Origin: Rhodosalinus halophilus
GTDB lineage: Bacteria; Pseudomonadota; Alphaproteobacteria; Rhodobacterales; Rhodobacteraceae
DNA length: 64,000 nt
Assembly: GCF_003298775.1 (NCBI RefSeq)
Contig: NZ_QNTQ01000018.1
Span: forward strand, 35,748-99,747
Direction: 5' to 3'
A program made the translations under genes and the position numbers. Below, piece by piece: positions 26,552 to 35,505 of the stretch (position 1 is the first letter of the stretch; the number at the start of each line of letters is the position of its first letter). The notes beneath the pieces are model-generated. The model saw nothing but the letters and a program-made list of their open reading frames with translations, was not told where the DNA came from and did no database searches.

Positions 26552-27799
26552 CTAGGGCCCGTCACGTCCTTGGGGCAAGCGCGCACGCAACGCGTCGAGC
26601 AGCCCTTCGAGGCCGCCTTCGGGACGCAGCGCCGCGGCCGCGGCCGCACCGGCGCGCGCTTGCGCGTCTTCGGTCGCGAGCGCACCCAGCGCCTCTGCCA
26701 GGTCCCCGGCCGACTCCACGCGCTTCGCCGCGCCGGCGGCCGCGAGGCGGCCGTAGGCGGCGCGAAAATTGGCCACGTCCGGGCCATGGATCAGGGCACA
26801 ACCGAAGGCCGCAGGCTCGTAAGGCGTGTGCCCGCCGCGCCGCGTGATGGACCCACCCACGAAGACGCGGCCCGCCAGCGCATACCAGAGCGGCATCTCG
26901 CCCAGGGTGTCGGCGAGCAGCACCTCGGTCTCCGTCGCCCCGTCGCTGCGGCGTGAATGATCGAGCCCCGCGTCCGCGAGCAGCCGCGCCACGGCCTCGG
27001 CGCGGGATGGATGGCGCGGGGCGAGGATCAGCCGCAGCCCGGGCTCGGCGCTTCGGGCGGCCAGATGCGCGGCGATCGCCACCTCCTCCTCGCCTTCGTG
27101 GGTCGAGGCGGCGAGCCAGGTGCGCGCGCGCGGAAAGGCGGCGCCGAGCGCGGGCTCCGGCGCGACGGCGGGCGGCGTGTAGAGCGCCTTGAGCTCGAGG
27201 ACCGGCCCGAGGCGCTCCGGCTCCAGGCCCAGTGCGATGAGCCGTGCGCCGCTGTCGGCATCCTGCGGCGACACATGATCGACGCGGGCCAGGACGCTGC
27301 GGGCGAGCCCCGGCACGCGGCCCCAGGCCCGCGCGCTGCGCGCCGAAAGACGCGCGCCCACGACCGCCACCGGCACGCCGCGCGCAGCGCAGGCCGCGAG
27401 GCGGTTGGGCCAGAGCTCGGATTCGAGCGTCAGATGCAGCCGAACGTCCCACCGCCGGATCAGCCGCGCCGCAGCCCAGCGCAGGTCGAGCGGCGCGAGC
27501 ATCGCCGGCAGCCCCCAGGCGTCGGCGAGATCGCGGCCCGTGACGCTGTTTGTCGTCACCAGCCAGCCGAGGTCGGGCCGCTCCGCGCGCAGCGCCTCGA
27601 TCACCGGACGCGCCGAGGCGAGCTCGCCGTTCGAGGCGGCGTGCAGCCAGATCGTCGGGCGGCGGACGGCCGGTCCGCGCCCCAGTCCCAGCCGCTGGGA
27701 CAAGGCTGTTCCGGTCTCCCGGCCGCGCAGGCGGCGCAGCGCGAAGCGCAGGCCCAGCGGCACGGCCAGCACCGAAATCAGAAGGCGGTAGAGCAGCAT
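26552..27799 (-). CDS. waaA: 3-deoxy-D-manno-octulosonic acid (KDO) transferase
   Basis: This 415-residue GT30 enzyme transfers KDO from CMP-KDO to the lipid A precursor at the inner membrane. The N-terminal hydrophobic anchor (LLYRLLISVLAVPLGLRFALRRL), the acceptor-site motif IWLHAASNGEL (HAASNGE, normally HAxSVGE), LTLESELWPN, and the donor-domain pieces ASTHEGEEE, LILAPRHPSRAEAVARLL and GGSITRRGGHTPYEPAAFG all fit WaaA/KdtA. It is the promoter-proximal gene of the waaA-DUF1178-SDR unit. Confidence 0.93.
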   Translation of the reverse strand: MLLYRLLISVLAVPLGLRFALRRLRGRETGTALSQRLGLGRGPAVRRPTIWLHAASNGELASARPVIEALRAERPDLGWLVTTNSVTGRDLADAWGLPAMLAPLDLRWAAARLIRRWDVRLHLTLESELWPNRLAACAARGVPVAVVGARLSARSARAWGRVPGLARSVLARVDHVSPQDADSGARLIALGLEPERLGPVLELKALYTPPAVAPEPALGAAFPRARTWLAASTHEGEEEVAIAAHLAARSAEPGLRLILAPRHPSRAEAVARLLADAGLDHSRRSDGATETEVLLADTLGEMPLWYALAGRVFVGGSITRRGGHTPYEPAAFGCALIHGPDVANFRAAYGRLAAAGAAKRVESAGDLAEALGALATEDAQARAGAAAAAALRPEGGLEGLLDALRARLPQGRDGP

Positions 27800-27857
27800 C
27801 GCTCCTGCCTAGCCGTGGCCCCGGCGTCGCACAAGCGCCCCCCTTGCGCGACGCGCG

Positions 27858-27879
27858 CCGCTTGCCTAAAGGCAAGCGA
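27858..27879. promoter_or_regulatory. Inverted repeat in the lysC leader
   Basis: CGCTTGCC-TAAA-GGCAAGCG (27859-27878) is a perfect 8-bp inverted repeat with a 4-nt loop, ending 26 nt before the aspartokinase ATG. It could be a regulator operator or an RNA hairpin in the 5' leader. There is no T-run, so it is not an obvious terminator. Confidence 0.45.
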
Positions 27880-27904
27880 CTCCCGCGCCCCGAGGCAGGC
27901 CCGC

Positions 27905-29143
27905 ATGTCCGTGCTCGTGATGAAATTCGGCGGCACCTCCGTCGCCACGCTCGACCGCATCCGCCGCGCCGCCAAGCGCGTCGGGCGCGAGGTCGCCAAC
28001 GGGCATGACGTGATCGTCATCGTCTCGGCCATGGCCGGGCGGACCAACGAGCTCGTGGGCTGGGTCAACGAAACCTCGCCCTTCTACGACGCGCGCGAAT
28101 ACGACGCGGTCGTCAGCTCCGGCGAGAACGTCACCGCGGGTCTCATGGCGCTCACGCTGCAGGAGATGGATATCCCTGCCCGCAGCTGGCAGGGCTGGCA
28201 GGTGCCGGTGCGCACCACCTCGGCCCACGGCGCGGCCCGGATCGAGGAGATCCCGCCCGACAACATCCGCCGCAAGTTCGGCGAGGGCATGAAGGTGGCC
28301 GTGGTCGCGGGCTTTCAGGGCGTGAGCCCCGAGGGGCGGATCACGACGCTTGGCCGGGGCGGCAGCGACACCACCGCGGTCGCCTTCGCCGCCGCCTTCG
28401 ACGCCGTGCGCTGCGACATCTACACCGACGTGGACGGTGTCTACACCACCGACCCGCGCGTGTCGGAAAAGGCGCGCAAGCTCGACCGCATCGCCTTCGA
28501 GGAGATGCTGGAACTGGCCTCGCTCGGCGCCAAGGTGCTGCAGACCCGTTCGGTCGAGCTGGCGATGCGCTACAATGTGAAGCTGAGGGTGCTCTCGAGC
28601 TTCGGCGAACAGGACGACGCGGCCGGCACGCTGGTCTGCGACGAGGAGGAAATCATGGAATCGAGACCCGTCTCCGGCGTCGCCTTCTCGCGCGACGAGG
28701 CGCAGATGACCCTGATCTCGGTGGCCGACCGGCCGGGCATCGCCGCGGCGATCTTCGGGCCGCTCTCCGAAGCGGGCGTCAATGTCGACATGATCGTGCA
28801 GAACATCTCGGACGAGGGCCGCACCGACATGACCTTCTCGCTGCCGACCGACCAGGTCAAGCGCGCCGAGAAGGCGCTCCTCGAGGCGCGCGCGGCCGGC
28901 GAGATCAATTTCCGCGATCTCGTCTCGGACATGAGCGTGGCCAAGGTTTCGGTCGTGGGCATCGGGATGCGCAGCCAGTCGGGCGTGGCCGCGCGGATGT
29001 TCCGCGTGCTGGCCGAGGAGGGAATCAATATCAAGGTGATTACCACCTCCGAGATAAAGATCTCCGTGCTCATCGACCGCAAGTACATGGAGCTCGCCGT
29101 GCAGGCCCTGCACGACGCCTTCGAGCTCGAGAAATCGGGTTGA
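27905..29143 (+). CDS. lysC: Aspartate kinase
   Basis: This 412-residue aspartokinase makes aspartyl-phosphate for lysine, threonine and methionine synthesis. The kinase domain opens VLVMKFGGTSVATLDRI, with VSAMAGRTNELV, LGRGGSDTTAVAFAAAF and DVDGVYTTDPRV. The regulatory part contains two ACT domains (from about residue 265: MTLISVADRPGIAAAIFGPLSEAGVNVDMI; and VSVVGIGMRSQSGVAARMF), implying feedback inhibition by end products. ATG 27905 follows a GAGGCAGG ribosome site. An inverted repeat lies in the leader. ptsP follows in the same direction, a pairing seen in related bacteria. Confidence 0.96.
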   Translation: MSVLVMKFGGTSVATLDRIRRAAKRVGREVANGHDVIVIVSAMAGRTNELVGWVNETSPFYDAREYDAVVSSGENVTAGLMALTLQEMDIPARSWQGWQVPVRTTSAHGAARIEEIPPDNIRRKFGEGMKVAVVAGFQGVSPEGRITTLGRGGSDTTAVAFAAAFDAVRCDIYTDVDGVYTTDPRVSEKARKLDRIAFEEMLELASLGAKVLQTRSVELAMRYNVKLRVLSSFGEQDDAAGTLVCDEEEIMESRPVSGVAFSRDEAQMTLISVADRPGIAAAIFGPLSEAGVNVDMIVQNISDEGRTDMTFSLPTDQVKRAEKALLEARAAGEINFRDLVSDMSVAKVSVVGIGMRSQSGVAARMFRVLAEEGINIKVITTSEIKISVLIDRKYMELAVQALHDAFELEKSG

Positions 29144-29241
29144 GCGGGCGCCCGCGCGCAATAGTCGTTTCATTCCCCCCCGCGGTTGTGCTCTAACGTC
29201 TGCCGGGGTTCTTTCTGGGCGAGGAGCGACGCGCGCAGGCC

Positions 29242-31479
29242 ATGCCCGACAGGTCGGAGAGCGAAAGCCGCAAGCTGCTCGGCCGGCTCCGCGACGCGAT
29301 GGCGAGCGCGGGGGCGGGACAGGAGCGCCTCGATCGTGTCACCACGCTGGTCGCCGAGTCGATGGGCACCGAGGTGTGCTCCATCTACCTTTTCCGCGAC
29401 AAGGAAACGCTGGAGCTCTGCGCGACCGAGGGCCTGCGCCCGGAGGCGGTGCACCAGACCCGGATGCGGCTCGGCGAGGGCCTCGTGGGCCGCGTGGCGC
29501 GCACCGGCAGGGTGGTGAACACCGCAAACGCGCCGGCCGAGCGGGGCTTCCGTTACATGCCCGAGACCGGGGAAGAGGCCTATTCCAGCTTTCTCGGCGT
29601 GCCGATCCAGCGGCTGGGCGAGATGCTGGGCGTCCTTGTCGTGCAGTCGCGCGAGGCGCGCCAGTTCACCGCCGACGAGGTCTACGCCCTCGAGGTCGTC
29701 GCGATGGTGGTGGCCGAGATGGCAGAGCTCGGCGCCTTCGTCGGCGAGGGCGCAGCGCTCAGGGCGCCCCACCAGCAGCCGGCCACCATCCGCGCCACCG
29801 TGGGACAGGAGGGCGTGGCGATGGGCCACGTCTGGCTGCACGAGCCGCGGGTGGTCGTGACCCGCCCCATCGCCGACGACCCCGAGGCCGAACTGAAGCG
29901 TCTGCACGAGGCGGTGGAGCGGCTGCGCGTCGGCGTCGACCGGATGCTCGACGGCGCCGCGGACGGCGACCAGGAGCAGCTTCAGGTGCTCGAGGCCTAC
30001 CGCATGTTCGCCAACTCGCGCGGCTGGCTGAGGCGCATGGAGGAAAGCATCGCCTCGGGCCTCTCGGCCGAGGCCGCGGTGGAGAAGGAGCAGTCGGCGG
30101 CGCGCGCCCGGCTCTCGCAGGTGACCGACGCCTATCTGCGCGACCGGCTGCATGACCTCGACGACCTCTCGCACCGCCTGCTGCGGCTGCTCACCGGCCA
30201 GGGCCAGGCCGTCGAGGCCGAGATGCCCGCCGACCCCATCCTGATCGCGCGCAACATCGGGCCTGCCGAGCTTCTGGACTACGGCCGGCGGCTCAAGGGC
30301 GTGGTGCTCGAGGAGGGCTCGGTCGGCAGCCACGCCGCGATCGTCGCCCGTGCCCTCGCCATCCCGCTGCTCGTGCAGGCGGACCGGATCGCGACCGAGG
30401 CGCTCAACGGCGACCCCGTCGCCGTGGATGGCGAACAGGGGGTGGTGCACCTGCGCCCGGACGAAAGCGTGGCGAGCGCCTTCCGCGACAAGATCGCGAT
30501 GCAGGCCGAGGCGCAGAAGCGCTACGCCTCGATCCGCGACAAGCCGGCAGAGGCGCGTTGCGGCACGGTCGTCTCATTGCACATGAACGCGGGGCTGATG
30601 GCCGATCTGCCCTCGCTCGAAGGCTCGGGCGCCGAGGGCGTCGGCCTCTTCCGCACGGAGCTTCAGTTCCTCATCCGCAACCAGATGCCGCGCCGCTCGG
30701 AGCTTTCGGCGCTCTACGCGCGCATCATGAAGGCCGCGCAGGGCAAGCGGGTGGTCTTCCGCACGCTCGACATCGGCTCGGACAAGGTGCTGCCCTACAT
30801 GAACGCGGTGGACGAGCCCAATCCCGCGCTCGGCTGGCGCGCGATCCGGGTCGGGCTCGACAAGCCGGGGGTGCTGCGCATGCAGCTTCAGGCGCTGGTG
30901 CGCGCCGCGGCCGGCGGGCCGCTGACGGTCATGTTCCCCTTCATCGCGCAATACGAGGAGTGGCGCGCCGCGCGCGCCGAGATGGACAAGGCGCTCGAGC
31001 GCGAGCGGATCCTGGGCCACCCCCTGCCCGCCTCGCTCGAGGTGGGCGCGATGCTGGAGACCCCGAGCCTCGCCTTCGCGTCGCGGCGTTTCTTCGAGGA
31101 GGTGGAGTTCCTGTCGATCGGGGGCAACGATCTCAAGCAGTTCTTCTTCGCCGCCGACCGCGAGAACGAGCTGGTGCGCCGGCGCTACGACACGCTCAAC
31201 GTGAGCTTCCTGAGCTTCATCGAACAGATCGTGACGCGCTGCGCCGAGACGCAAACGCCGCTTTCCTTCTGCGGCGAGGACGCCGGCCGCCCGATCGAGG
31301 CGCTGTGCCTCGCGGCGATGGGGATCCGCACGCTGTCGATGCGGCCGGCCTCGATCGGGCCGGTGAAGCATCTCCTGCGCCGCTCGCATCTGGGCGAGGT
31401 GCGCGAGGTGATCGAGGAGGCCCGGGCGCGCGGCGATCAGTCGGTGCGCCCCGCGGTGATGGAGTATCTGCGCCGCTGA
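29242..31479 (+). CDS. ptsP: Phosphoenolpyruvate-protein phosphotransferase EI-Ntr with GAF domain
   Basis: This 745-residue EI(Ntr) is the first enzyme of the regulatory nitrogen phosphotransferase system. An N-terminal GAF domain spans about residues 15-165 (VAESMGTEVCSIYLFRDKETLELCATEGL). The phosphorylated histidine is His364 in EEGSVGSHAAIVARAL. The PEP-binding barrel includes GVGLFRTELQFL, VVFRTLDIGSDK, LEVGAMLETPSLAF, SIGGNDLKQFFFA and the active-site Cys in LSFCGEDAG. It would phosphorylate NPr using PEP, linking carbon and nitrogen status to regulation. The stop is only 11 nt from the convergent lolD stop. Confidence 0.95.
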   Translation: MPDRSESESRKLLGRLRDAMASAGAGQERLDRVTTLVAESMGTEVCSIYLFRDKETLELCATEGLRPEAVHQTRMRLGEGLVGRVARTGRVVNTANAPAERGFRYMPETGEEAYSSFLGVPIQRLGEMLGVLVVQSREARQFTADEVYALEVVAMVVAEMAELGAFVGEGAALRAPHQQPATIRATVGQEGVAMGHVWLHEPRVVVTRPIADDPEAELKRLHEAVERLRVGVDRMLDGAADGDQEQLQVLEAYRMFANSRGWLRRMEESIASGLSAEAAVEKEQSAARARLSQVTDAYLRDRLHDLDDLSHRLLRLLTGQGQAVEAEMPADPILIARNIGPAELLDYGRRLKGVVLEEGSVGSHAAIVARALAIPLLVQADRIATEALNGDPVAVDGEQGVVHLRPDESVASAFRDKIAMQAEAQKRYASIRDKPAEARCGTVVSLHMNAGLMADLPSLEGSGAEGVGLFRTELQFLIRNQMPRRSELSALYARIMKAAQGKRVVFRTLDIGSDKVLPYMNAVDEPNPALGWRAIRVGLDKPGVLRMQLQALVRAAAGGPLTVMFPFIAQYEEWRAARAEMDKALERERILGHPLPASLEVGAMLETPSLAFASRRFFEEVEFLSIGGNDLKQFFFAADRENELVRRRYDTLNVSFLSFIEQIVTRCAETQTPLSFCGEDAGRPIEALCLAAMGIRTLSMRPASIGPVKHLLRRSHLGEVREVIEEARARGDQSVRPAVMEYLRR

Positions 31480-31490
31480 GGTCCGGGCAC

Positions 31491-32174
31491 TCAGGCCGCG
31501 ATCACGCGCCCCTCGTCGAGCCGGAGCTGCCGGTCCATGCGTGCGGCGAGCTCGAGATTGTGCGTGGCGATCAGCGCGGCGAGGCCGGTCTCGCGCACGA
31601 GCTGCATCAGCGCGCCGAAGACCCTGTCCGAGGTGGCCGGATCGAGATTGCCCGTGGGCTCGTCGGCCAGCAGCACGCGCGGCGCGTTGGCCAGCGCGCG
31701 GCAGAAGGCCACGCGCTGCTGCTCGCCGCCCGAAAGCGCGGCGGGACGATGCTCTGCCCGGTCGGCAACCCCCACGCTGGCCAGCAGATCCTGCGCCCGC
31801 GCCTCGGCCTCCGCCTTGGGCCGCCCCTCGGCGAGCTGCGGCAGCATGACATTCTCGAGCGCCGAGAACTCGGGCAGCAGGTGATGGAACTGATAGACGA
31901 AGCCCACATCGCGCCGGCGCACCCGCGTCCGCTCGCGGTCGCCCGCGCCGGTCATGTCGCGGCCGCCGATCCCGACGCGGCCCGCATCCGGCACGTCGAG
32001 CAGGCCCGCGATGTGCAGCAGCGTGGACTTGCCCGCGCCGGAGGGCGCCACCAGCGCCGTCACCTGGCCGCGTTCCAGCGCGAGCGTCGCGCCGCGCAGG
32101 ACCTGGACCTCGTTCTCCCGGCCCGCGTTGTAGGTCTTCTCGATGCCTTCGAGCTCCAGCGCCGCCTCACTCAT
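31491..32174 (-). CDS. lolD: Lipoprotein-releasing system ATP-binding protein
   Basis: This 227-residue LolD ATPase powers release of lipoproteins from the inner membrane. Walker A is [18 protein letters not shown], the Q-loop region is [24 protein letters not shown] (the [13 protein letters not shown] motif is highly characteristic of LolD), the signature is [15 protein letters not shown], and Walker B is [12 protein letters not shown]. It starts inside the last codons of lolC (8-bp overlap), so both are co-translated. Confidence 0.95.
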   Translation of the reverse strand: MSEAALELEGIEKTYNAGRENEVQVLRGATLALERGQVTALVAPSGAGKSTLLHIAGLLDVPDAGRVGIGGRDMTGAGDRERTRVRRRDVGFVYQFHHLLPEFSALENVMLPQLAEGRPKAEAEARAQDLLASVGVADRAEHRPAALSGGEQQRVAFCRALANAPRVLLADEPTGNLDPATSDRVFGALMQLVRETGLAALIATHNLELAARMDRQLRLDEGRVIAA

Positions 32175-33453
32175 AGCGCAGCGCCTCGACCGGGTTCATC
32201 CGCGCCGCGCGCCGGGCCGGAAAGATCGTGACGACGAAGGAGAGCCCGAGCGACAGCGCCACCGCCGAGAGGACGTCCGCCGCCTCGAGCTTCGCCGGCA
32301 GGTAGTAGATGCCCCTGAGCGAGGGATCCCAGACCCCGCCGCCCGAGAGGTAGTTCACCGCGGCGAAGATCGGGTCGATGTAGATCGCGAAGAGCACGCC
32401 CAGGACGACACCGGCCGCCGTGCCGATCAGCCCCGTGAACGCCCCGCAGATGAAGAAGACGCGCAGCACCGCCCCCTCCGTGAGCCCCATCGTCCTGAGA
32501 ATGCCGATGTCGCGGCCCTTGTTCTTGACCAGCATGATGAGGCCCGAGACGATGTTCATCGCCGCGATCAGCACGAGGATCGACAGGATCACGAACATCA
32601 CGTTGTCCTCGACCTCGAGCGCCCGCAGGAAGGCGCCCGAACTGTCGCGCCAGGTCCAGAGCTGCACCGCGCCGCCCGCCGCCTGCCGGATCGCGGGGCC
32701 GTAGGCGTCGATCCGGTCGGGATCGCGGACCATCACCTCGATCTCGTCGGCCGCGCCCTCGCGGTTGAAATAGCTCTGCGCCTCCGCGAAGGGCATGTAG
32801 ATGCGGGTGCGGTCGATGTCGTAGCGCCCGGCGGTGAAGATGTAGGTCACCTCGTAGGCCTTCACCCGCGGGCTCGTGCCGAAGGCGGTCTTGACCCCGT
32901 CGGGCGAGATCAGGCGGATGCGGTCGCCCGGCGCCAGGCCCAGTTCGCGCGCGATGCCCGAGCCGATGGCGACTCCCTCGCCGAAACGGGCGATGTCGCC
33001 CGCGCTCGCCTCGGGGTCGGCGATGCGCGGCAGGGTGGCGAGATCCTCGGCCGAGATGCCGTAGACCTCTGCGCCGGTGTTGCGGCGGTTGGCGGTCGCC
33101 ATGACCTGCCCCCGCACCAGCGGCGCGGCCCGCGTGACGAAGGGCAGCTCGGCAAGGCGCGCAGACATCGCGCCATGGTCCTCGATCGCGCGGTCCACCA
33201 CGCCGCGCTCGTTCTGCGCGGGCAGGGCATAGACCGTGACGTGGGCGTTCGCGCCCAGGATCGTGTCCACGAACTCCGCCCGGAAGCCGGACCGCACCGC
33301 GAGGGTGGCGATCAGCGCAAAGACCGCAAGCGTGATGCCGATCAGGCTGATCCAGGTCATCACCGAGACGCCGCCCTCGGCCCGCCGGGCACGCAGGTAG
33401 CGCCAGGCGATCATCCACTCGAAAGCGGCGAAGGGGGGCGGCGTGCGGGCCAT
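32167..33453 (-). CDS. lolC: Lipoprotein-releasing ABC transporter permease LolC/E
   Basis: This 428-residue inner-membrane permease has the N-terminal [38 protein letters not shown] segment typical of LolC/LolE, a large periplasmic domain, and the C-terminal helices around [35 protein letters not shown] single permease gene paired with lolD fits alphaproteobacteria, where one LolC/E-type protein can form the transporter. ATG 33453 is used because GGGAG lies 6 nt upstream; the frame is open 24 codons beyond it. Confidence 0.93.
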   Translation of the reverse strand: MARTPPPFAAFEWMIAWRYLRARRAEGGVSVMTWISLIGITLAVFALIATLAVRSGFRAEFVDTILGANAHVTVYALPAQNERGVVDRAIEDHGAMSARLAELPFVTRAAPLVRGQVMATANRRNTGAEVYGISAEDLATLPRIADPEASAGDIARFGEGVAIGSGIARELGLAPGDRIRLISPDGVKTAFGTSPRVKAYEVTYIFTAGRYDIDRTRIYMPFAEAQSYFNREGAADEIEVMVRDPDRIDAYGPAIRQAAGGAVQLWTWRDSSGAFLRALEVEDNVMFVILSILVLIAAMNIVSGLIMLVKNKGRDIGILRTMGLTEGAVLRVFFICGAFTGLIGTAAGVVLGVLFAIYIDPIFAAVNYLSGGGVWDPSLRGIYYLPAKLEAADVLSAVALSLGLSFVVTIFPARRAARMNPVEALRYE

Positions 33454-33570
33454 GAACTCTCCCGTCGGGTCGGCGGGACAGTGGCCCGGAGGCCGGGGAG
33501 GGTCAAGCGGGATGCCGGCCTGCACAGGCCGCGCTCATCGGCCCGTGACCGGGCCTCTTCGCGGCCGTCG

Positions 33571-34065
33571 TCAGCGCAGCCCCGTCTCCTCCAGCAGGCC
33601 CAGGCGCTTGGCCTCGTAGTAGTAGCCGCGGGCATACCACATCACCGCGGCGTCCATGTCGCCGCCCGACACGAGCCAGGCGCCGCGCAGGTAGCGGCCG
33701 GCGTATTTCAGGTTCGTCTCGGCGTCGAGCAGGTCACGCGGCGGCCCCTGATGGCCCATGCTGCGCGCGGTGGCGGGCAGGATCTGCATCAGACCGTAAT
33801 AGGGCCCCGCCCGGTTGAGCGCGTCCGCACGATAGTCGCTCTCGCGCTGGATCACCTTGTGAAAGAGCGCGCGCGGCACCTCGTAATGATCGGCCCATTT
33901 GTTGACGAGCCGGCGCAGCTCGGCCGTCTCGCCGGGATAAAGTGGCGCGCGCGGCGCGAAGGACATGGTGGCGACCTGCGCCTCGCTGCTTTCGCGCCCG
34001 AGACCGCAGCCCGCCAGGGGCACGAGGGCGAAGGCCAGCACCGCGCGGCGGCTGAGATGACGCAT
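33571..34065 (-). CDS. Lytic transglycosylase lipoprotein (SLT family)
   Basis: This 164-residue lipoprotein begins MRHLSRRAVLAFALVPLAGC, with a lipobox LAGC whose Cys20 would be lipidated. It carries a soluble lytic transglycosylase domain: the catalytic Glu is in VIQRESDYRADALNRAGPYYGLMQILPATA (Glu75), and the AGRYLRGAW and AVMWYARGYY blocks follow. It would cleave the glycan strands of peptidoglycan in the periplasm. A GGGAG ribosome site 7 nt upstream supports ATG 34065 over the longer frame. Its position near the Lol lipoprotein-export genes is fitting, though not necessarily functional. Confidence 0.9.
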   Translation of the reverse strand: MRHLSRRAVLAFALVPLAGCGLGRESSEAQVATMSFAPRAPLYPGETAELRRLVNKWADHYEVPRALFHKVIQRESDYRADALNRAGPYYGLMQILPATARSMGHQGPPRDLLDAETNLKYAGRYLRGAWLVSGGDMDAAVMWYARGYYYEAKRLGLLEETGLR

Positions 34066-34168
34066 TGGGCGGCTCCCGACGATTTCCCGGACGAATCCTA
34101 GCCTTGCAGGGACGCCGCGGCAAACGCCGCGATGCGCAGGCCCCACCGCCGGCGAGCTTTCGCCCATC

Positions 34169-34954
34169 TCACTCGAAGCGCGGCGGGCGGCGCGCCAGGT
34201 TGGCGGCCACCGCCTCCATCTGATCCGCGCCGCCGATCAGCCCGGCCTGCTCGCGCGATTCCGCCATCAACACCTCGGCGGCCTCCACGCCGCTCTCGGC
34301 GACGGCGATCAGACGCTTGGCCGCGCGCACCGCGCTCGGGCTGCGGCCCGCGACCTCATGGGCGAGCGCCTGCGCCGCGGCCGCCGGATCCTCGGCCAGC
34401 TCGGTGACGAGGCCCAGCGCCAGCGCCTCGTCGCCGCCCACCGGCCGCGCCGTGTAGGTGAGCCGGCGCAGGACGTCGCTGCGCACAAGCCGCGGCAACA
34501 GCACCATGCCGCCCATGTCCGGCACCAGGCCCCATTTCATCTCCATCACGGCGAGCTCCGCGTCGGGGGCAGCGATCCGGATGTCGGCCCCCGCCGCGAT
34601 CTGCAGCCCGGCGCCGTAGACCTGCCCGTGCAGTGCCGCGATCACCGGCACCGGCAGCCGGTGCCAGACCATCGCCGCCTGCTGCCAGCGGTTGGTGTCG
34701 CCGTGGGTGCGCGGCAGGACCATCTCGCGCGGATCGAGCCCGCCCATCGCCGCGAAGCTGGCGAAGTCGAGCCCGGCGCAGAAGGCCCGGCCCTCGCCGG
34801 CCAGCACGACGGCGCGCACGTCGTCACGATCCACCTCCGAGCCGGCCGCGATGATCGCCTCCAGCATCTCGGGGTCCACCGCGTTGAGCTTTTCGGGCCG
34901 CGCGAGCGTGACGCGCGCGACATGATCCGCGATCTCGACCGTGACGCGTGCCAT
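34169..34954 (-). CDS. Enoyl-CoA hydratase/isomerase family protein
   Basis: This crotonase-fold protein of about 261 residues has AVVLAGEGRAFCAGLDFASF (oxyanion-hole region), the IAALHGQVYGAGLQIAAGADIRIAAPDAELAVMEMKWGLVPDMGGMVLLPRL block, with a Gly-rich turn, and a C-terminal FE tail. The VPDMGGMVLLPRLV region has Asp at the position often occupied by a catalytic acid (as in 2,4-dienoyl-CoA isomerases), so an isomerase rather than a hydratase is possible. ATG 34954 is used; ATG 34960 is also well placed behind GAGGAAGGGG. A 20-bp tandem duplication lies just upstream. Confidence 0.87.
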   Translation of the reverse strand: MARVTVEIADHVARVTLARPEKLNAVDPEMLEAIIAAGSEVDRDDVRAVVLAGEGRAFCAGLDFASFAAMGGLDPREMVLPRTHGDTNRWQQAAMVWHRLPVPVIAALHGQVYGAGLQIAAGADIRIAAPDAELAVMEMKWGLVPDMGGMVLLPRLVRSDVLRRLTYTARPVGGDEALALGLVTELAEDPAAAAQALAHEVAGRSPSAVRAAKRLIAVAESGVEAAEVLMAESREQAGLIGGADQMEAVAANLARRPPRFE

Positions 34955-34966
34955 GTGCATCCCCTT

Positions 34967-35006
34967 CCTCGTGACGACGGGCCCGGCCTCGTGACGACGG
35001 GCCCGG
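34967..35006. repeat. Exact tandem duplication of 20 bp
   Basis: The unit CCTCGTGACGACGGGCCCGG occurs twice head to tail (34967-34986 and 34987-35006) immediately upstream of the enoyl-CoA hydratase ribosome site. It looks like a recent slippage or recombination duplication of the leader. Confidence 0.9.
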
Positions 35007-35020
35007 ATCACCCGGCGCGA

Positions 35021-35443
35021 CTATCCCCCAGCCGGCGCCGAAGGTCCATCGCGTCCGCCGCCCGAGAGAATCTGCTCGCGCGCGGCGCGAAACGGCGCGG
35101 TCATCTGCCAGCGCCGCAGAAGCTCCAGGTCGATCACGACATAGGCCACCCCGGCGCGCCGCGCCGCGGTCTCGATGCGATACTCGTAGACGCCTTCCTC
35201 TCCGTCGCTGTCGACCAGAACGATCATCGGCGCCTTGCCTGTCATCTCGGCCGCGAAGAGCGTCTGTTGGAGGGAATCGAGACTGCTGCGTCGGTCGAGC
35301 CCGATCTCGATCGCGCTGGTGGCGGTCACGCAGTCGGGCACCACATGGCTCTGCGCCGCGTGGATCGTCACCGGGATGCGCGGCTCGACATCGCCGCCGA
35401 AGAACAGCGTGCAGATGATGGGAATCAGGTCGGCCTCGCGCAT
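35021..35443 (-). CDS. Conserved hypothetical protein
   Basis: This 140-residue acidic protein matches no family I can name. It opens MREADLIPIICTLFFGG, has an EIGLDRRSSLDSLQQTLFAAEMTGKAPMIVLVDSDGEEG centre that reads like a beta-strand followed by an acidic loop, and a YEYRIETAARRAGVAYVVIDL alternating alpha/beta segment. No signal peptide or membrane segment is visible. A striking GTTAAC-rich palindrome lies 32-62 bp upstream and may control it. Codon use looks like that of neighbours, and the good coding pattern supports a real gene. Confidence 0.7.
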   Translation of the reverse strand: MREADLIPIICTLFFGGDVEPRIPVTIHAAQSHVVPDCVTATSAIEIGLDRRSSLDSLQQTLFAAEMTGKAPMIVLVDSDGEEGVYEYRIETAARRAGVAYVVIDLELLRRWQMTAPFRAAREQILSGGGRDGPSAPAGG

Positions 35444-35474
35444 GGCGCAGAGTCTAGCGCGCTCTCGGCCTTCG

Positions 35475-35505
35475 GCGTTAACCTTTCGTTAACGAAGGTT
35501 AACGC
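35475..35505. promoter_or_regulatory. GTTAAC palindrome with TTAA-N7-TTAA (CtrA-like) spacing
   Basis: Perfect 11-bp arms (35475-35485 and 35495-35505) flank a 9-nt centre that is itself built on CGTTAACG. GTTAAC occurs three times, and TTAA-N7-TTAA (35478-35492) matches the known CtrA recognition pattern of alphaproteobacteria. It lies 32 bp upstream of the unknown gene starting at 35443. A hairpin role is also possible. Confidence 0.55.

Noticed and set aside
31491..32174. Treating lolD and the ATPase at 17845-18501 as duplicates of one transporter
   Set aside because: Both belong to the FtsX-partner class, but the LolD-specific [13 protein letters not shown] segment is only in the former, and their permease partners differ in size and layout.
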